DNA of 64,000 nucleotides, taken from NCBI GenBank assembly GCA_022606425.2, contig JAHDVF020000892.1, positions 310,001-374,000 on the forward strand, in the 5' to 3' direction. The translations under genes were made by a program, and so were the position numbers. Shown in pieces: positions 57,101 to 59,911 of this stretch. Numbering within the stretch: position 1 is the stretch's first letter; each line of letters starts with the position of its first letter. Source of the stretch: Lepidostoma basale. Taxonomy: Eukaryota; Arthropoda; Insecta; Trichoptera; Lepidostomatidae. Below the pieces are notes generated by a model. It did not search any database. It worked only from the letters and a program-made list of their open reading frames with translations, and was not told the DNA's origin.

Positions 57101-59911
57101 CATTTCAATTCAAATGGCTTTAGTTGATTTTTTTTAAGTACAGCAGAACCTGGATAACTGGCATTCCAAGGGACCAGGCCTAAGATGGTCAATTAACCAG
57201 GTTTTCCAATTATCCAGTTTTTCATTTATCCAGGTCCAGATTGTGCTTTGGTTTTTAACCAGGTTTTGTAACCATATAAACAGAAAAGCAATAAAAAAAT
57301 TCACGGATAGATGCATCAAACAATTAATAAAAATAAGAAAAGTTTAATAAGTAATTTAAAATTGTACATACGTGCATACACACACAAACAATAAATTTAA
57401 TTATTGTGGTTTGAAAAAATCAGTTATATTGGCCTGTTTCACATGCTAAAAATGTTGCACAACTCTTCGCGAGATTTACCGGTGTCAAATTCTTGGATGA
57501 GTTTCAGTTTAGAGCTCAAAACAAGGCCGTTATATTTACTTTTGTGAAACATTATATATTTACTTTTGTGTGCGACAGGGATGTATTCTGTCCCCCCCCC
57601 CCCCCCTTATTGTTTAATCTCTACTCCGATTATGTCTTTAAACAAGCCCTCAGTACTACCGAGAAAGGTGTGAAGATAAATGGAGTTGTAATTAACAACA
57701 TTCGTTACGCAGATGATACTGTATTACTAGCTGACAGTATTGATGATCTTCAGGATCTACTGAATATGGTTAATAATTCCGGAGAACAGTTGGGCTTAAC
57801 TATTAATGTCACTAAAACTAAGTGGATGGCATTCGGACGACTGGATTATACTGATTCGGTGATACAACTGAACGGTTGCAATGTTGAAAAGGTGGAAAAG
57901 TTCAGATACCTCGGCAGCATGCTTACAGACACCCTTGACCCAGATGTAGAGTTGAAATGTCGGATTGAAGCAGCAAGAACTGCATTTAACAAAATGAAGT
58001 CACTCTTTTGCAATGACAATGTCAACTTAAAACTAAGACAGAGGATGTTAAAGTGTTATGTGGGGTCTGTTCTGTTATATGGGTGTGAGACATGGACATT
58101 AAAAGTAAATACAATGAACCGGTTAGAGGCATTTGAAATGTGGCTCCACCGAAGAATGTTCAGGATCCCATGGACAGACAGAGTGACGAACACAGAAGTC
58201 CTGAATCGTGCAGGAGTAAATAGAGAGCTGCTGACAATCAAAGTCCGCAAGATTGCATACCTGGGTCACGTTCTGCGAGGAGAGAAGTATCGCCTGCTGC
58301 ATCTAATACTAAAGGGAAACATAGAGGGCCGCAGGGGGGCAGGGAGAAGGCATATGTCCTGGCTGCGCAATGTGAGGGAGTGGACGGGAATCGGAACTGT
58401 GGAGGAGCTGTTCCGGACAGCGCAGGATAGGGAGGAGTTTACCAGAGTGATCGCCAACGTCGGGGGGACCTGACAGGGCACTTTAAGAAGAAGAAACATT
58501 GCGATCGATGAGTACAGAATAAGTACTGAGGAGTTGTCCGTTTACAGAGGTCGAGAAGGCAGTGCTCTCCAATTACAGAGGTTTAGGACCAGAATGTCGA
58601 GTTCAATTAAACAGGTTTCTTTTTTCTAATTAAAGAGGTTTTAGTGCACCTTAGGGTGGCACTGGAACTTTTCTGCCAATTATAGAGTTTTGCCAATTAA
58701 CCAGGTTCCAATCATCCAGGTTCTACTGTATACTTATTGTTTCTTGAACACTGATGTAACACTCCATATTAAGTCATTTATGGTATACTAATGAGTAATT
58801 CATAAAAATGGCGCTTTATAAATTATCCAATTTATTATTATTATTAATGAAAACATATTTTTTCTAGAAGTTTAATTATATTTTATGGGAATGACAATCA
58901 TATTGATAAGGCATTATTATATTTGATAATGCTTTAGTAAGGTGAAACATGTCATTCCCATAAAATATAATTAAACTTCTAAAAAACAGATGTTTTCATT
59001 TGTATTTAATTATATTTTTCAGTATTTCTGAGCGACTAGACCTGAAGCAGAGACTAAATTGCAAACCCTTCAAGTGGTACCTGGAAAATGTGTATCCAGA
59101 GTTGGCCATACCCAAGTCCCTGGTGACCAGCTCTTCACTGGGTGGCACCATCCGCCAGGGCTTAATGTGTCTGGACAGCTTGGGGAACCTCATACAGGGA
59201 TCTGTCGGTATGGAATTATGTGCTCTCAATATCTACTTGGATTGGAAAATAAGAAAACATTTTTATTCATTTGAATTTGATAGTTATTATATTGATTCTC
59301 ATGACTTGTGATAGGTAGCTTATCTATCGCCATTTTATTGTCACGCGAATTCTACTCTAGACCAAAGACAGTGTGAGAATCACATTGTCATTGCTGGGAA
59401 TTGAATTCGGGACCTACAGTGTGGCAGTCATAGCTGTTGCCGCTCTGACACTAAGGTCGTCACGATATGATAATTATTGCATGACACTTTCATTCCTACT
59501 TTCTATTATAATTTAAAATGTCCATAAAATCTCTTTCTTTCCCTACTGTATTAATTGTAATAGTGTAAGTACATTTTCTTGTTGTGTTATTATCAGTATA
59601 ATTATCTTATTCTAGGTATGTACCCATGCCACAACACTGGCGGCAACCAAGAATGGACCGTCACCTCTTTAGGACACATCAAACACCACAGCCTCTGCCT
59701 CACGCTGGCCAGGTTCGAAATCTCCTCGCCCATCGTAATGATGCCCTGTGAGGCGGACGAAAACATCAACCAGATGTGGAAGCCCATCCAGGGAGGCAGA
59801 ATACGGCACACTAAGATCAACTATTGCCTGGACTCAAGACTGAAGACCCTGAGTGCCCAGCCCTGCGACCTCACCCAAGTCAACCAGCAGTTTGAGTTCA
59901 AGACTATGTGA
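26896..59911 (+). CDS. GALNT2: polypeptide GalNAc-transferase, GALNT2-like (nine exons; 5' end missing)
   Basis: Golgi type II membrane enzyme that transfers GalNAc from UDP-GalNAc to Ser/Thr of proteins, the first step of mucin-type O-glycosylation. Join: 26896-27116, 30021-30119, 38095-38162, 45096-45283, 52361-52474, 55100-55278, 56561-56767, 59023-59207, 59616-59911; 1,557 nt, 518 codons plus stop, all introns GT-AG and all phases compatible. Partial-protein residues: stem 1 to about 74; GT27 catalytic domain about 85-340 with [12 protein letters not shown], the metal-binding DSH (173-175), the Gal/GalNAc-T block [13 protein letters not shown] (278-290) and the third metal ligand His308 in GHVFR; ricin-B lectin domain about 400-518 with CLD at 408 and 491 and QxW at 432 and 473. 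The third QxW is [23 protein letters not shown] and [14 protein letters not shown] place it with GALNT2 (T2/T14/T16 group). Human GALNT2 has 571 residues, so roughly 55 N-terminal residues, including the membrane anchor, are upstream. Confidence 0.92.
27132..27317 (-). mobile_element. LINE-E 3' fragment at the exon-a donor, with 13-bp duplication
   Basis: A 186 bp insert flanked by aagcctcattaac at 27119-27131 and 27318-27330. The (GAA)n tail lies at its left edge (ttcttcttcttc). The sequence resembles 44430-44940 in order (gccttagcctcc, ctcatcctgtcc, catcctcccatcgcagcctt, ggtcgtcc). The duplicated target begins two bases inside the splice donor, which itself remains intact. Confidence 0.85.
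27350..27885 (-). mobile_element. LINE-A 3' fragment
   Basis: Starts at the + strand edge with taactaactaaccatcacgc (tail plus 3' end). Frame 27753-27469 reads [58 protein letters not shown] and a short VGHVRSQ end. The region up to 27885 continues the protein N-terminally ([16 protein letters not shown]). No RT core. Confidence 0.8.
27920..28130 (-). mobile_element. LINE-J fragment, decayed
   Basis: Shares acaacttttgtagagtttta, cgatcctgcgccttttgctc and aagaggtcttact with the better LINE-J copy at 26065-26385. Confidence 0.6.
28196..28320. repeat. FB-D-type half element
   Basis: Contains the apex signature cgtttcggagatctccatct-tcagg seen in FB-D at 12740 and 32820, but only one arm. Confidence 0.45.
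28360..29100 (-). mobile_element. LINE-H-type fragment interrupted by LINE-K
   Basis: Right part 29095-28893 (minus) reads [40 protein letters not shown] and WYGHYQ, comparable to 20425-20830. The left part 28507-28360 continues with [34 protein letters not shown] and (GAA)n. The two are separated by a 359 bp LINE-K insert. Confidence 0.8.
28521..28879 (+). mobile_element. LINE-K 3' fragment with 13-bp target-site duplication
   Basis: RTE-like C-terminus in one frame (28536-28859): [76 protein letters not shown] and stop, then an A-rich (GAA)n tail. aatataggggagt is duplicated at 28508-28520 and 28880-28892. Confidence 0.88.
29101..29744. other. no recognisable feature (intron a)
   Basis: AT-rich intronic sequence, nothing recognised. 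Confidence 0.4.
29745..29990 (+). mobile_element. LINE-A copy with internal deletion
   Basis: Begins with [26 protein letters not shown] sequence and reaches the LRRM block, then jumps to the 3' end (tttatcctctctgtctacc, cggcgtgatggtt, TTAG tail). The middle (RWFGH to CMNVEE) is deleted. It ends about 30 bp before exon b. Confidence 0.65.
30021..30119 (+). CDS. GALNT2: GALNT2-like exon b
   Basis: Acceptor gttttttccag, donor gtgag|gtaaat. Completes the Met codon and encodes [20 protein letters not shown] and [12 protein letters not shown]. The FHNEARS block starts the nucleotide-sugar-binding fold. Cys of the MC pair is conserved in the family. Confidence 0.93.
30299..30700 (-). mobile_element. 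LINE-A copy, decayed, with a small AT-rich insert
   Basis: 30299-30382 matches the CMNVEE to WRS part (minus), and 30512-30700 the WHDQ to RWFGH part. They are separated by a 105 bp AT-rich insert (30395-30499) bounded by ttgaaatgattt at 30383-30394 and 30500-30511. Confidence 0.55.
30701..31080. other. no recognisable feature (intron b)
   Basis: AT-rich sequence, nothing recognised. Confidence 0.35.
31081..31182 (+). mobile_element. SINE-A 3' end
   Basis: aaaggatggagtgccgcatc and aaagtgtgacagttcatt are SINE-A-specific. They run into the shared LINE-A end ggagacggcgtgatggttag and two TTAG units. The upstream body is missing or diverged. Confidence 0.6.
31183..31690. other. no recognisable feature (intron b)
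   Basis: Nothing recognised. Confidence 0.35.
31691..32095. repeat. tandem array of FB-A half-units
   Basis: Three to four head-to-tail units of about 100 bp. Each has ccctggcaaggcgaaa-(c/t)a-gtc followed by taaaacttctagaaaatgaaa-like sequence and gacaaaataaaaat. The repeated marks are near 31770, 31865, 31963 and 32030. All units are in the same orientation, unlike ordinary FB-A. Confidence 0.6.
32096..32699. other. no recognisable feature (intron b)
   Basis: AT-rich sequence, nothing recognised. Confidence 0.35.
32700..33300. repeat. FB-D fold-back, long form
   Basis: Left arm: ggaaattgaaaataactttg, tttaatccacaaaatattta, acacgacatgtttcagagga, tacctccatcttcaggtgta, aaaactaaacaaagaaag. It is mirrored at 33135-33260 (ctttctttgtttagttttta, cctgaagatggaggtatcct, ccgaaacatgtcgtgttttt, ttttgtggattaaac). 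About 250 bp of AT-rich loop lies between. The right flank (cttgaacaatgatgtaaaac) is the FB-A outer flank. Confidence 0.8.
33306..33385 (+). mobile_element. LINE-A internal scrap
   Basis: gaagccgtgaagaccatgga, agcatggcataaccaaatca and gaaaggtggccaca encode degraded SRGRPRKAWH.QINQ...GGH. Confidence 0.5.
33386..33600 (-). mobile_element. possible LINE-H-type N-terminal piece
   Basis: The minus strand contains MRTLRSI-like and ET.ADTIRTK-like stretches (from gtagagtcctcatttctgtg and ttctgatggtgtcagccttc) reminiscent of the 53208-52870 LINE-H frame. Weak. Confidence 0.35.
33601..34954. other. no supported gene; possible piggyBac-type end
   Basis: ttaacccttaacgtaccgtg at 33727 looks like a TTAA target followed by a CCCTT-type piggyBac end, but no matching opposite end was found. 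Two related ~65 bp segments (acgttcaagacaacgagta and acgttcaaaacagcgagta) recur at 34080 and 34235. Otherwise AT-rich. Confidence 0.25.
34955..34990 (-). mobile_element. LINE-A/SINE-A terminal scrap
   Basis: aactaactaactaaccatcacgcc-type sequence: tail and the last ~15 bases only. Confidence 0.5.
35362..35425. repeat. LINE-A tail with TTAG runs on both sides
   Basis: taactaactaactaaccatc plus acgccgtctccccgaaa (LINE-A 3' end on the minus strand) is followed within ~35 bp by ggtagttagttagttagtta in the opposite sense, so TTAG-type runs bracket a 30 bp remnant. Confidence 0.55.
35765..35935 (-). mobile_element. LINE-J 3' fragment
   Basis: acaactcttgaagagtttta, atttttcgccaagctcctcg, atcctgcgccttttgctccc and agcagtccgattcgcccag match LINE-J at 26065 closely. 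Truncated after the first ~170 bases of the 3' end. Confidence 0.7.
36006..36145 (+). mobile_element. LINE-K fragment interrupted or abutted by LINE-I
   Basis: Frame [42 protein letters not shown] corresponds to the [13 protein letters not shown] block of LINE-K. It stops where the LINE-I tail (catcatcagccgtctg) begins. Confidence 0.65.
36146..36600 (-). mobile_element. LINE-I 3' fragment, longer copy
   Basis: Frame 36419-36156 (minus): [59 protein letters not shown] and stop, tail (GAT)n as catcatc. Upstream to 36600 a shifted frame encodes [18 protein letters not shown] and [16 protein letters not shown] sequence. Confidence 0.75.
36690..37005 (-). mobile_element. LINE-H-type 3' fragment
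   Basis: Frame 36962-36768 (minus): [40 protein letters not shown] and FWNEHVSIM. It is followed in another frame by a GRPPKR-type end and no clear tail. Confidence 0.7.
37006..37364. other. no recognisable feature (intron b)
   Basis: An 81-codon frame (37104-37349) has no motif. Its Met-rich start is not supported by any other evidence. Confidence 0.35.
37365..37500. repeat. FB-A remnant
   Basis: gggaatgacatgttttcata mirrored by atgtcattcccatttat, followed by the FB-A outer flank in degraded form (gtggctttacaacattattc). Confidence 0.5.
37501..38094. other. no recognisable feature (intron b)
   Basis: AT-rich sequence, nothing recognised up to the acceptor of exon c. Confidence 0.4.
38095..38162 (+). 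CDS. GALNT2: GALNT2-like exon c
   Basis: Acceptor tattttccag, donor aacc|gtgagt. A 68-base exon encoding [20 protein letters not shown] and SDN. The ILVDD strand is the nucleotide-binding part of the GT-A fold. Split codons at both ends fit exons b and d. Confidence 0.92.
38375..38530 (-). mobile_element. LINE-A fragment without tail
   Basis: ctgacatacttctctcgcct, catcgtgtcacacacacatg, tttaaaatttgattaatttt and gacacgttttcatcggtct match LINE-A on the minus strand. The 3' terminus is absent. Confidence 0.6.
38540..38940. repeat. FB-A fold-back carrying a LINE-K insertion
   Basis: Outer flank gtttcttaaacaatgatgta, left arm with gacatgtttcgcctgtctta, then LINE-K (38669-38859), then gcattatcaaatgtgcataa and the right arm (gccttagtcaggcaaaaaac) which is shortened. 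Confidence 0.75.
38669..38859 (+). mobile_element. LINE-K 3' fragment with 7-bp duplication
   Basis: A 191 bp insert reading [40 protein letters not shown] and [12 protein letters not shown], stop, then (GAA)n. It begins where the 28521 copy is already 150 bases in, so it is more 5'-truncated. cattatc is present at 38662-38668 and 38860-38866. Confidence 0.85.
38945..39330 (-). mobile_element. LINE-C 3' fragment (RTE-like)
   Basis: From 39330 (minus) a [24 protein letters not shown] frame, then [15 protein letters not shown], then (38946-39167 frame) [55 protein letters not shown] and stop. Two frameshifts. Confidence 0.7.
39345..39485. repeat. FB-A half element
   Basis: Outer flank gaacaatgatgtaaaacttc followed by the left arm (gtctgttttctagatttt, gaatgatatattttacctgt). 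The right arm is absent. Confidence 0.5.
39486..39827. other. no recognisable feature (intron c)
   Basis: AT-rich sequence, nothing recognised. Confidence 0.35.
39828..39895 (-). mobile_element. LINE-A terminal scrap
   Basis: ctaactttctaactaactat, cattcgtttcccagcaggta and gaaaagatgga: decayed tail and last ~45 bases. Confidence 0.45.
39900..40118 (-). repeat. SINE-2, best copy
   Basis: Read on the minus strand: gagtagattaaatgtggtct near the 5' end, aagtcccggatggacc, ctataacagcctcgggtatg, gtggcgggaacttc and a poly(A) end at 39901. Shorter relatives are at 1863 and 3731. No pol III box was clearly seen. Confidence 0.55.
40131..41095 (-). mobile_element. LINE-A, longest copy, keeps the RT catalytic YADD
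   Basis: Read from 41095 down (minus): [15 protein letters not shown], then [13 protein letters not shown] with the RT catalytic YADD at 40966-40977, [34 protein letters not shown] frameshift at ~40678 leads into [93 protein letters not shown] and stop. The YADD, F.YLGS and YGSEAW succession fits RTE-type ORF2 without RNase H. The tail is GTT-type (acaacaacaacaaaacc on the + strand). The palm and finger motifs before YADD, and the endonuclease, are lost. Confidence 0.85.
41105..41360 (-). mobile_element. LINE-A-related fragment
   Basis: Minus strand: a [18 protein letters not shown] stretch then [15 protein letters not shown] and QW..S end. It lacks the tail and is fused in frame with the RT remnant of the next copy, which creates the misleading 184-codon open frame 41232-40678. 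Confidence 0.65.
41371..41475. repeat. FB-A half element
   Basis: cgcattatcaaaaatttgat, aatgccttagacaggtgaaa, ataaaatataataaaactta and cgttttcattcgtattaat: loop plus right arm only. Confidence 0.6.
41476..41745 (-). mobile_element. LINE-A 3' fragment
   Basis: aaactaactaaccatcacac tail and end, cctgacatacctctt, catgccatgctttcctcggt, and catccaatcgctccatatgt. Decayed. Confidence 0.65.
41774..42382 (+). mobile_element. LINE-A 3' fragment with 11-bp duplication, split by FB-C
   Basis: [32 protein letters not shown] on the left; [23 protein letters not shown] and the full 3' end with (TTAG)n on the right; FB-C sits between. The target agtcggacagt is at 41763-41773 and 42383-42393, exact. Confidence 0.88.
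41951..42155. repeat. FB-C fold-back, complete
   Basis: Near-perfect palindrome. taataattaaacaaaac and actacttccacatttgtctt, tatttcgacagcgactggtt, tcgccaggcttgctggc are mirrored by gccagcgagcctggcgaaac, cgtcgctgtcgaaataaaga, caaatgtggaagtagt and ttatttaattatta. The loop is about 20 bases. Non-coding. Confidence 0.85.
42394..42824. other. no recognisable feature (intron c)
   Basis: Nothing recognised before the hAT-type element. Confidence 0.35.
42825..43162. mobile_element. hAT-type non-autonomous element 1
   Basis: 338 bp with short inverted ends (cattgttccgcaaa left; cagtgttccgcaaa read inward from the right). A perfect 8-bp duplication tattaatt flanks it at 42817-42824 and 43163-43170. 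The interior is locally GC-rich (ggcgggatgcctcacccgcg). No transposase frame. Confidence 0.85.
43308..43925 (+). mobile_element. LINE-A 3' fragment split by hAT element 2
   Basis: Left part [17 protein letters not shown] to RCMHVE (43490). Right part from 43821 encodes ETREVC-like sequence and the 3' end with (TTAG/TTAA)n. Removing the hAT element and one duplicate restores the CM.VEE.REVC reading order of the family. Confidence 0.8.
43492..43812. mobile_element. hAT-type non-autonomous element 2
   Basis: 321 bp starting cactggttcccaaagtgg. The 8-bp target atgtagag is duplicated at 43484-43491 and 43813-43820. It shares tatagac, cttgcaaggggtcta, ggtccaactaaattga and ccgaatattgaa with element 3 at 50035. 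The right terminal repeat is degraded. Confidence 0.85.
43926..44429. other. no supported gene
   Basis: A 99-codon minus-strand frame (44295-43996) has balanced composition but no known motif. It may be chance or a scrap of an unknown element. Confidence 0.3.
44430..44940 (-). mobile_element. LINE-E-type 3' region, decayed
   Basis: cctccagcagtccctgtcct, cgtcctcccaccttagcctt, ggtcttcccac and ttgccgcaacacctttcttt are arranged as in the LINE-E insert at 27132 and in other RTE-type 3' ends read from the minus strand. There are many stops and no tail. Confidence 0.5.
45096..45283 (+). CDS. GALNT2: GALNT2-like exon d (DxH metal site)
   Basis: Acceptor tttttgttag, donor gag|gtatga. Encodes [31 protein letters not shown] and [11 protein letters not shown]. 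The DSH triplet at 45224-45232 binds the catalytic Mn2+ together with His308. GC-rich against its flanks. Confidence 0.95.
45395..45625 (+). mobile_element. LINE-H-type 3' fragment
   Basis: aatggacaccaccatactcc, ctacattgctctacattatt, gctatcgtcctcgtggcaga and tctttaaagatggaaa are the counterpart of the minus-strand LINE-H sequence at 20430-20600. No (GAA)n tail remains. Confidence 0.65.
45626..46589. other. no recognisable feature (intron d)
   Basis: AT-rich sequence, nothing recognised. Confidence 0.4.
46590..47058 (+). mobile_element. LINE-B 3' fragment
   Basis: Frame from 46606: [80 protein letters not shown], a TGA in place of the Arg after EGR, then [11 protein letters not shown] and ANVGGT and the end gacagggcacttgaagaagaag. 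Nearly intact relative to 57571-58497. Confidence 0.85.
47085..47424 (+). mobile_element. SINE-A retroposon, most complete copy
   Basis: gtgcaccatttaaaataaca, ttaaattatttttatttgtt, aacgatcgaagtgtgcgcgg, gagatgcctattggtggcga, cgaggttcgcaacccatcag are shared with 18363-18655. The final ~75 bases (cagtccattctttctgccta, ccctttcggggagacggcgt, gatggttagttagttagtta) are LINE-A's own 3' end. Confidence 0.7.
47425..47899. other. no recognisable feature (intron d)
   Basis: The 86-codon frame 47633-47893 has no motif. Confidence 0.35.
47900..48062 (+). mobile_element. LINE-A internal fragment
   Basis: Decayed [16 protein letters not shown] and [16 protein letters not shown] coding, no 3' tail. Confidence 0.6.
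48188..48542 (-). mobile_element. LINE-A 3' fragment with a 39-bp duplication
   Basis: Minus-strand LINE-A from a [16 protein letters not shown] start through [13 protein letters not shown], then directly to a shortened C-terminus and (TTAG)n. It is flanked by 39-base direct repeats (48149-48187 and 48543-48581, one mismatch). Confidence 0.82.
48582..49599. other. no recognisable feature (intron d)
   Basis: AT-rich sequence, nothing recognised. Confidence 0.4.
49600..49873 (+). repeat. T-element copy 2, left end decayed
   Basis: Core ggaatggggaatgttgttaa, aacccaaccaatgacaggtc, ataagtcctgtaaacgcctc and right end cttcgtctctattgagatac. The left half diverges from copies 1, 3 and 4. Confidence 0.7.
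49893..50460. repeat. FB-D-type remnant interrupted by hAT element 3
   Basis: tttacactgtggaatttcat at the left is the FB-D outer end. A T-rich arm with cgatgtttcaaatgtttaag and tttcatcatcgggag follows, then the hAT element. The right arm is not obvious. Confidence 0.4.
50035..50413. mobile_element. hAT-type non-autonomous element 3
   Basis: 379 bp, ends cagtgatttcccaaagtg and (inward from right) cagaggttcccaaacttt. A perfect 8-bp duplication atgtaaac lies at 50027-50034 and 50414-50421. An internal palindrome (gcgactttttttt-agctcatt / aatgagctaaaaaaaaagtcgc) forms a hairpin at 50213-50280. Confidence 0.9.
50520..50862 (-). repeat. T-element copy 3 (long form)
   Basis: Left TIR aatttaattgtatctcaata at 50525. 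Core on the minus strand identical or nearly so to copy 4. It carries an extra ~60 bp (ctgacacgtgaagatagata) absent from copy 1. It is cut after cattttcagcattta-gc, so the second TIR is lost. Confidence 0.75.
50863..51354. other. no supported gene (intron d)
   Basis: A 100-codon open frame (50829-51131, +) starts inside T-element copy 3 and continues with a hydrophobic stretch [20 protein letters not shown]. No family recognised. Confidence 0.25.
51355..51480. repeat. FB-A remnant
   Basis: cgttttcgccggttatggga, gtgacatgttcgccttgcta, then a short loop and ctcataaaatatattaaata. Confidence 0.5.
51640..52030 (-). mobile_element. LINE-A 3' fragment
   Basis: taaactaactaaccatcacg tail and end; tgccacgttttcctcggtct; caccgcattcacttattata; cgactaagagatctcattcc. 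It covers LRRM to 3' end, with many stops. Confidence 0.75.
52361..52474 (+). CDS. GALNT2: GALNT2-like exon e
   Basis: Acceptor tttttcaccag, donor aag|gtaaat; both borders in phase 0. Encodes [20 protein letters not shown] and [18 protein letters not shown], one of the most T2-specific stretches of the protein. Confidence 0.95.
52725..53225 (-). mobile_element. LINE-H-type 3' fragment
   Basis: Frame 53208-52810: [70 protein letters not shown] frameshift leads to a PPR.PPKR-type end and (GAA)n (cttcttcttctt at 52732). One of the longest LINE-H copies. The far 5' part (53110-53225) overlaps FB-E-like sequence. Confidence 0.8.
53232..53565. repeat. FB-A left part carrying SINE-1
   Basis: taatacgaatgaaaacatct, gttttctagaagttttatt, then SINE-1 (53280-53499), then attttatgcaaatgacatgt and ttcgcctatctaag. 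The right arm is not present. Confidence 0.65.
53280..53499 (+). repeat. SINE-1, best-preserved full copy (tRNA-derived)
   Basis: 220 bp. The head is tRNA-like: A-box region tggctgagcgct and a B box ggtttgattcc that fits GGTTCRANNCC except for the central C. Body ctttggtctggtagggaatt, cacgtggcaataaaatggcg, tttacatcgatttggctcgc. Tail (AAT)n. It would have been transcribed by RNA polymerase III and copied by a LINE. A-box quality and the lack of a cloverleaf fold rule out a real tRNA. Confidence 0.8.
53566..53994. other. no recognisable feature (intron e)
   Basis: Nothing recognised. Confidence 0.35.
53995..54555. repeat. FB-B fold-back carrying a LINE-A insertion
   Basis: Left arm: tttataatagtaaacacgat, tgtttagtggttttatttgg, atttaatttatatgaattat. 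Right arm mirrors it at 54430-54535 (ataattcatattaattaaat, ccaagtaaaaccactaaaac, aatcatgtttactattataa). The apex is gccttgcgagggcattatca / tgagaatgccctcgcaaggc. Confidence 0.85.
54113..54380 (+). mobile_element. LINE-A 3' fragment with 12-bp duplication
   Basis: [39 protein letters not shown] and so on to the 3' end cggcgtgatggtttgttttt-gttgttgttg (GTT tail). tgat(t/c)cgccttg is duplicated at 54101-54112 and 54381-54392. Confidence 0.85.
54590..54850 (+). mobile_element. LINE-A 3' fragment, tail lost
   Basis: [18 protein letters not shown], [24 protein letters not shown], then the 3' end up to ggagagacagcgtg without TTAG or GTT. Confidence 0.65.
55100..55278 (+). CDS. GALNT2: GALNT2-like exon f
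   Basis: Acceptor ttttgtccag, donor ttag|gtgaat. Encodes [40 protein letters not shown] and [12 protein letters not shown]. The WGGEN block binds the donor sugar and starts the mobile catalytic loop. Confidence 0.95.
55430..55660. repeat. FB-F fold-back
   Basis: ttccacttttgagtttttct, ctcgacacgtttcaaatgtt are mirrored by gtcgaaacatgtcgagaaaa and aaaagtggaaagaac at 55590-55635. The loop carries ttccgatgatgaaggtgcac. Confidence 0.6.
55760..56360. repeat. nested FB-G / FB-B remnant / LINE-H
   Basis: FB-G halves (55780-55890 with tactttgtttttacatcact and ccggcgggggcaaaaccggt; 56309-56350 with gtggtgtaaaatcaaagtac) are separated by a short FB-B remnant (55900-56010) and a LINE-H insertion (56023-56296). 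Confidence 0.65.
56023..56296 (+). mobile_element. LINE-H 3' fragment with 12-bp duplication
   Basis: Reads [66 protein letters not shown]. aaatatacacag is duplicated exactly at 56011-56022 and 56297-56308. Confidence 0.88.
56561..56767 (+). CDS. GALNT2: GALNT2-like exon g (catalytic His)
   Basis: Acceptor tttatatttcag, donor gaga|gtaagt. Encodes [60 protein letters not shown]. The His of GHVF is the third metal ligand; RKRHPY..P is the donor-loop region. Confidence 0.95.
56796..56880 (+). mobile_element. LINE-A terminal scrap, GTT tail
   Basis: agagtagtggggcagaatat, tctctgtttactcttgcgga, aatcggcgtgatggtttgtt and gttgttgtt. Confidence 0.55.
57141..58728 (-). mobile_element. pogo/Tigger-type element carrying a LINE-B insertion
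   Basis: Ends cagcagaacctggataactg and (inward from right) cagtagaacctggatgattg, with TA at 57139-57140 and 58729-58730. On the minus strand 57531-57442 encodes [26 protein letters not shown] then stop, which is the first helix-turn-helix of the CENP-B-type DNA-binding domain of pogo transposases. The DDE domain is gone. The right third repeats caatta..agaggtt-type motifs of the element itself. Confidence 0.8.
57571..58497 (+). mobile_element. LINE-B, C-terminal half of RT to 3' end
   Basis: RTE-like ORF2 remnant with one open frame up to the stop at 58471-58473. Order: VRQGC-type start (in another frame), a 15-C run at 57592-57606, [29 protein letters not shown] (catalytic YADD at 57706-57717), [112 protein letters not shown], stop, then gacagggcactttaagaaga-ag. 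gaaacatt occurs at 57546-57553 and 58493-58500 and may be the target duplication. Among the LINE fragments it is the longest intact frame. Confidence 0.88.
58735..59012. repeat. FB-A fold-back abutting the exon-h acceptor
   Basis: Outer flank gtttcttgaacactgatgta; left arm tctagaagtttaattatatt, ttatgggaatgacaatcata; right arm ataatgctttagtaaggtga, aacatgtcattcccataaaa, tataattaaacttctaaaaa; then gatgttttcatttgtattta. It ends about ten bases before the acceptor AG at 59021-59022. Confidence 0.8.
59023..59207 (+). CDS. GALNT2: GALNT2-like exon h (linker and lectin alpha repeat)
   Basis: Acceptor tatatttttcag, donor gtcg|gtatgg. Encodes [33 protein letters not shown] and the first lectin CLD in LMCLDSLGN. 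Confidence 0.94.
59303..59470 (-). repeat. SINE-1 copy in the shortest intron
   Basis: Minus strand: gtgacgaccttagtgtcaga, actgccacactgtaggtccc, a degraded B box (gaattcaattccc), ctttggtctagagtagaatt, aaaatggcgatagataagct. Truncated after gctacctatcaca. It fills about 40 percent of the 408 bp intron. Confidence 0.75.
59616..59911 (+). CDS. GALNT2: GALNT2-like terminal exon i (lectin domain, stop)
   Basis: Acceptor cttattctag. Encodes [13 protein letters not shown] (first QxW), [11 protein letters not shown] with NQMW (second QxW), and [17 protein letters not shown] with NQQFEF (third, Trp replaced by Phe), then TGA at 59909-59911. The ricin-B-type domain guides the enzyme to already glycosylated substrates. 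Confidence 0.95.
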
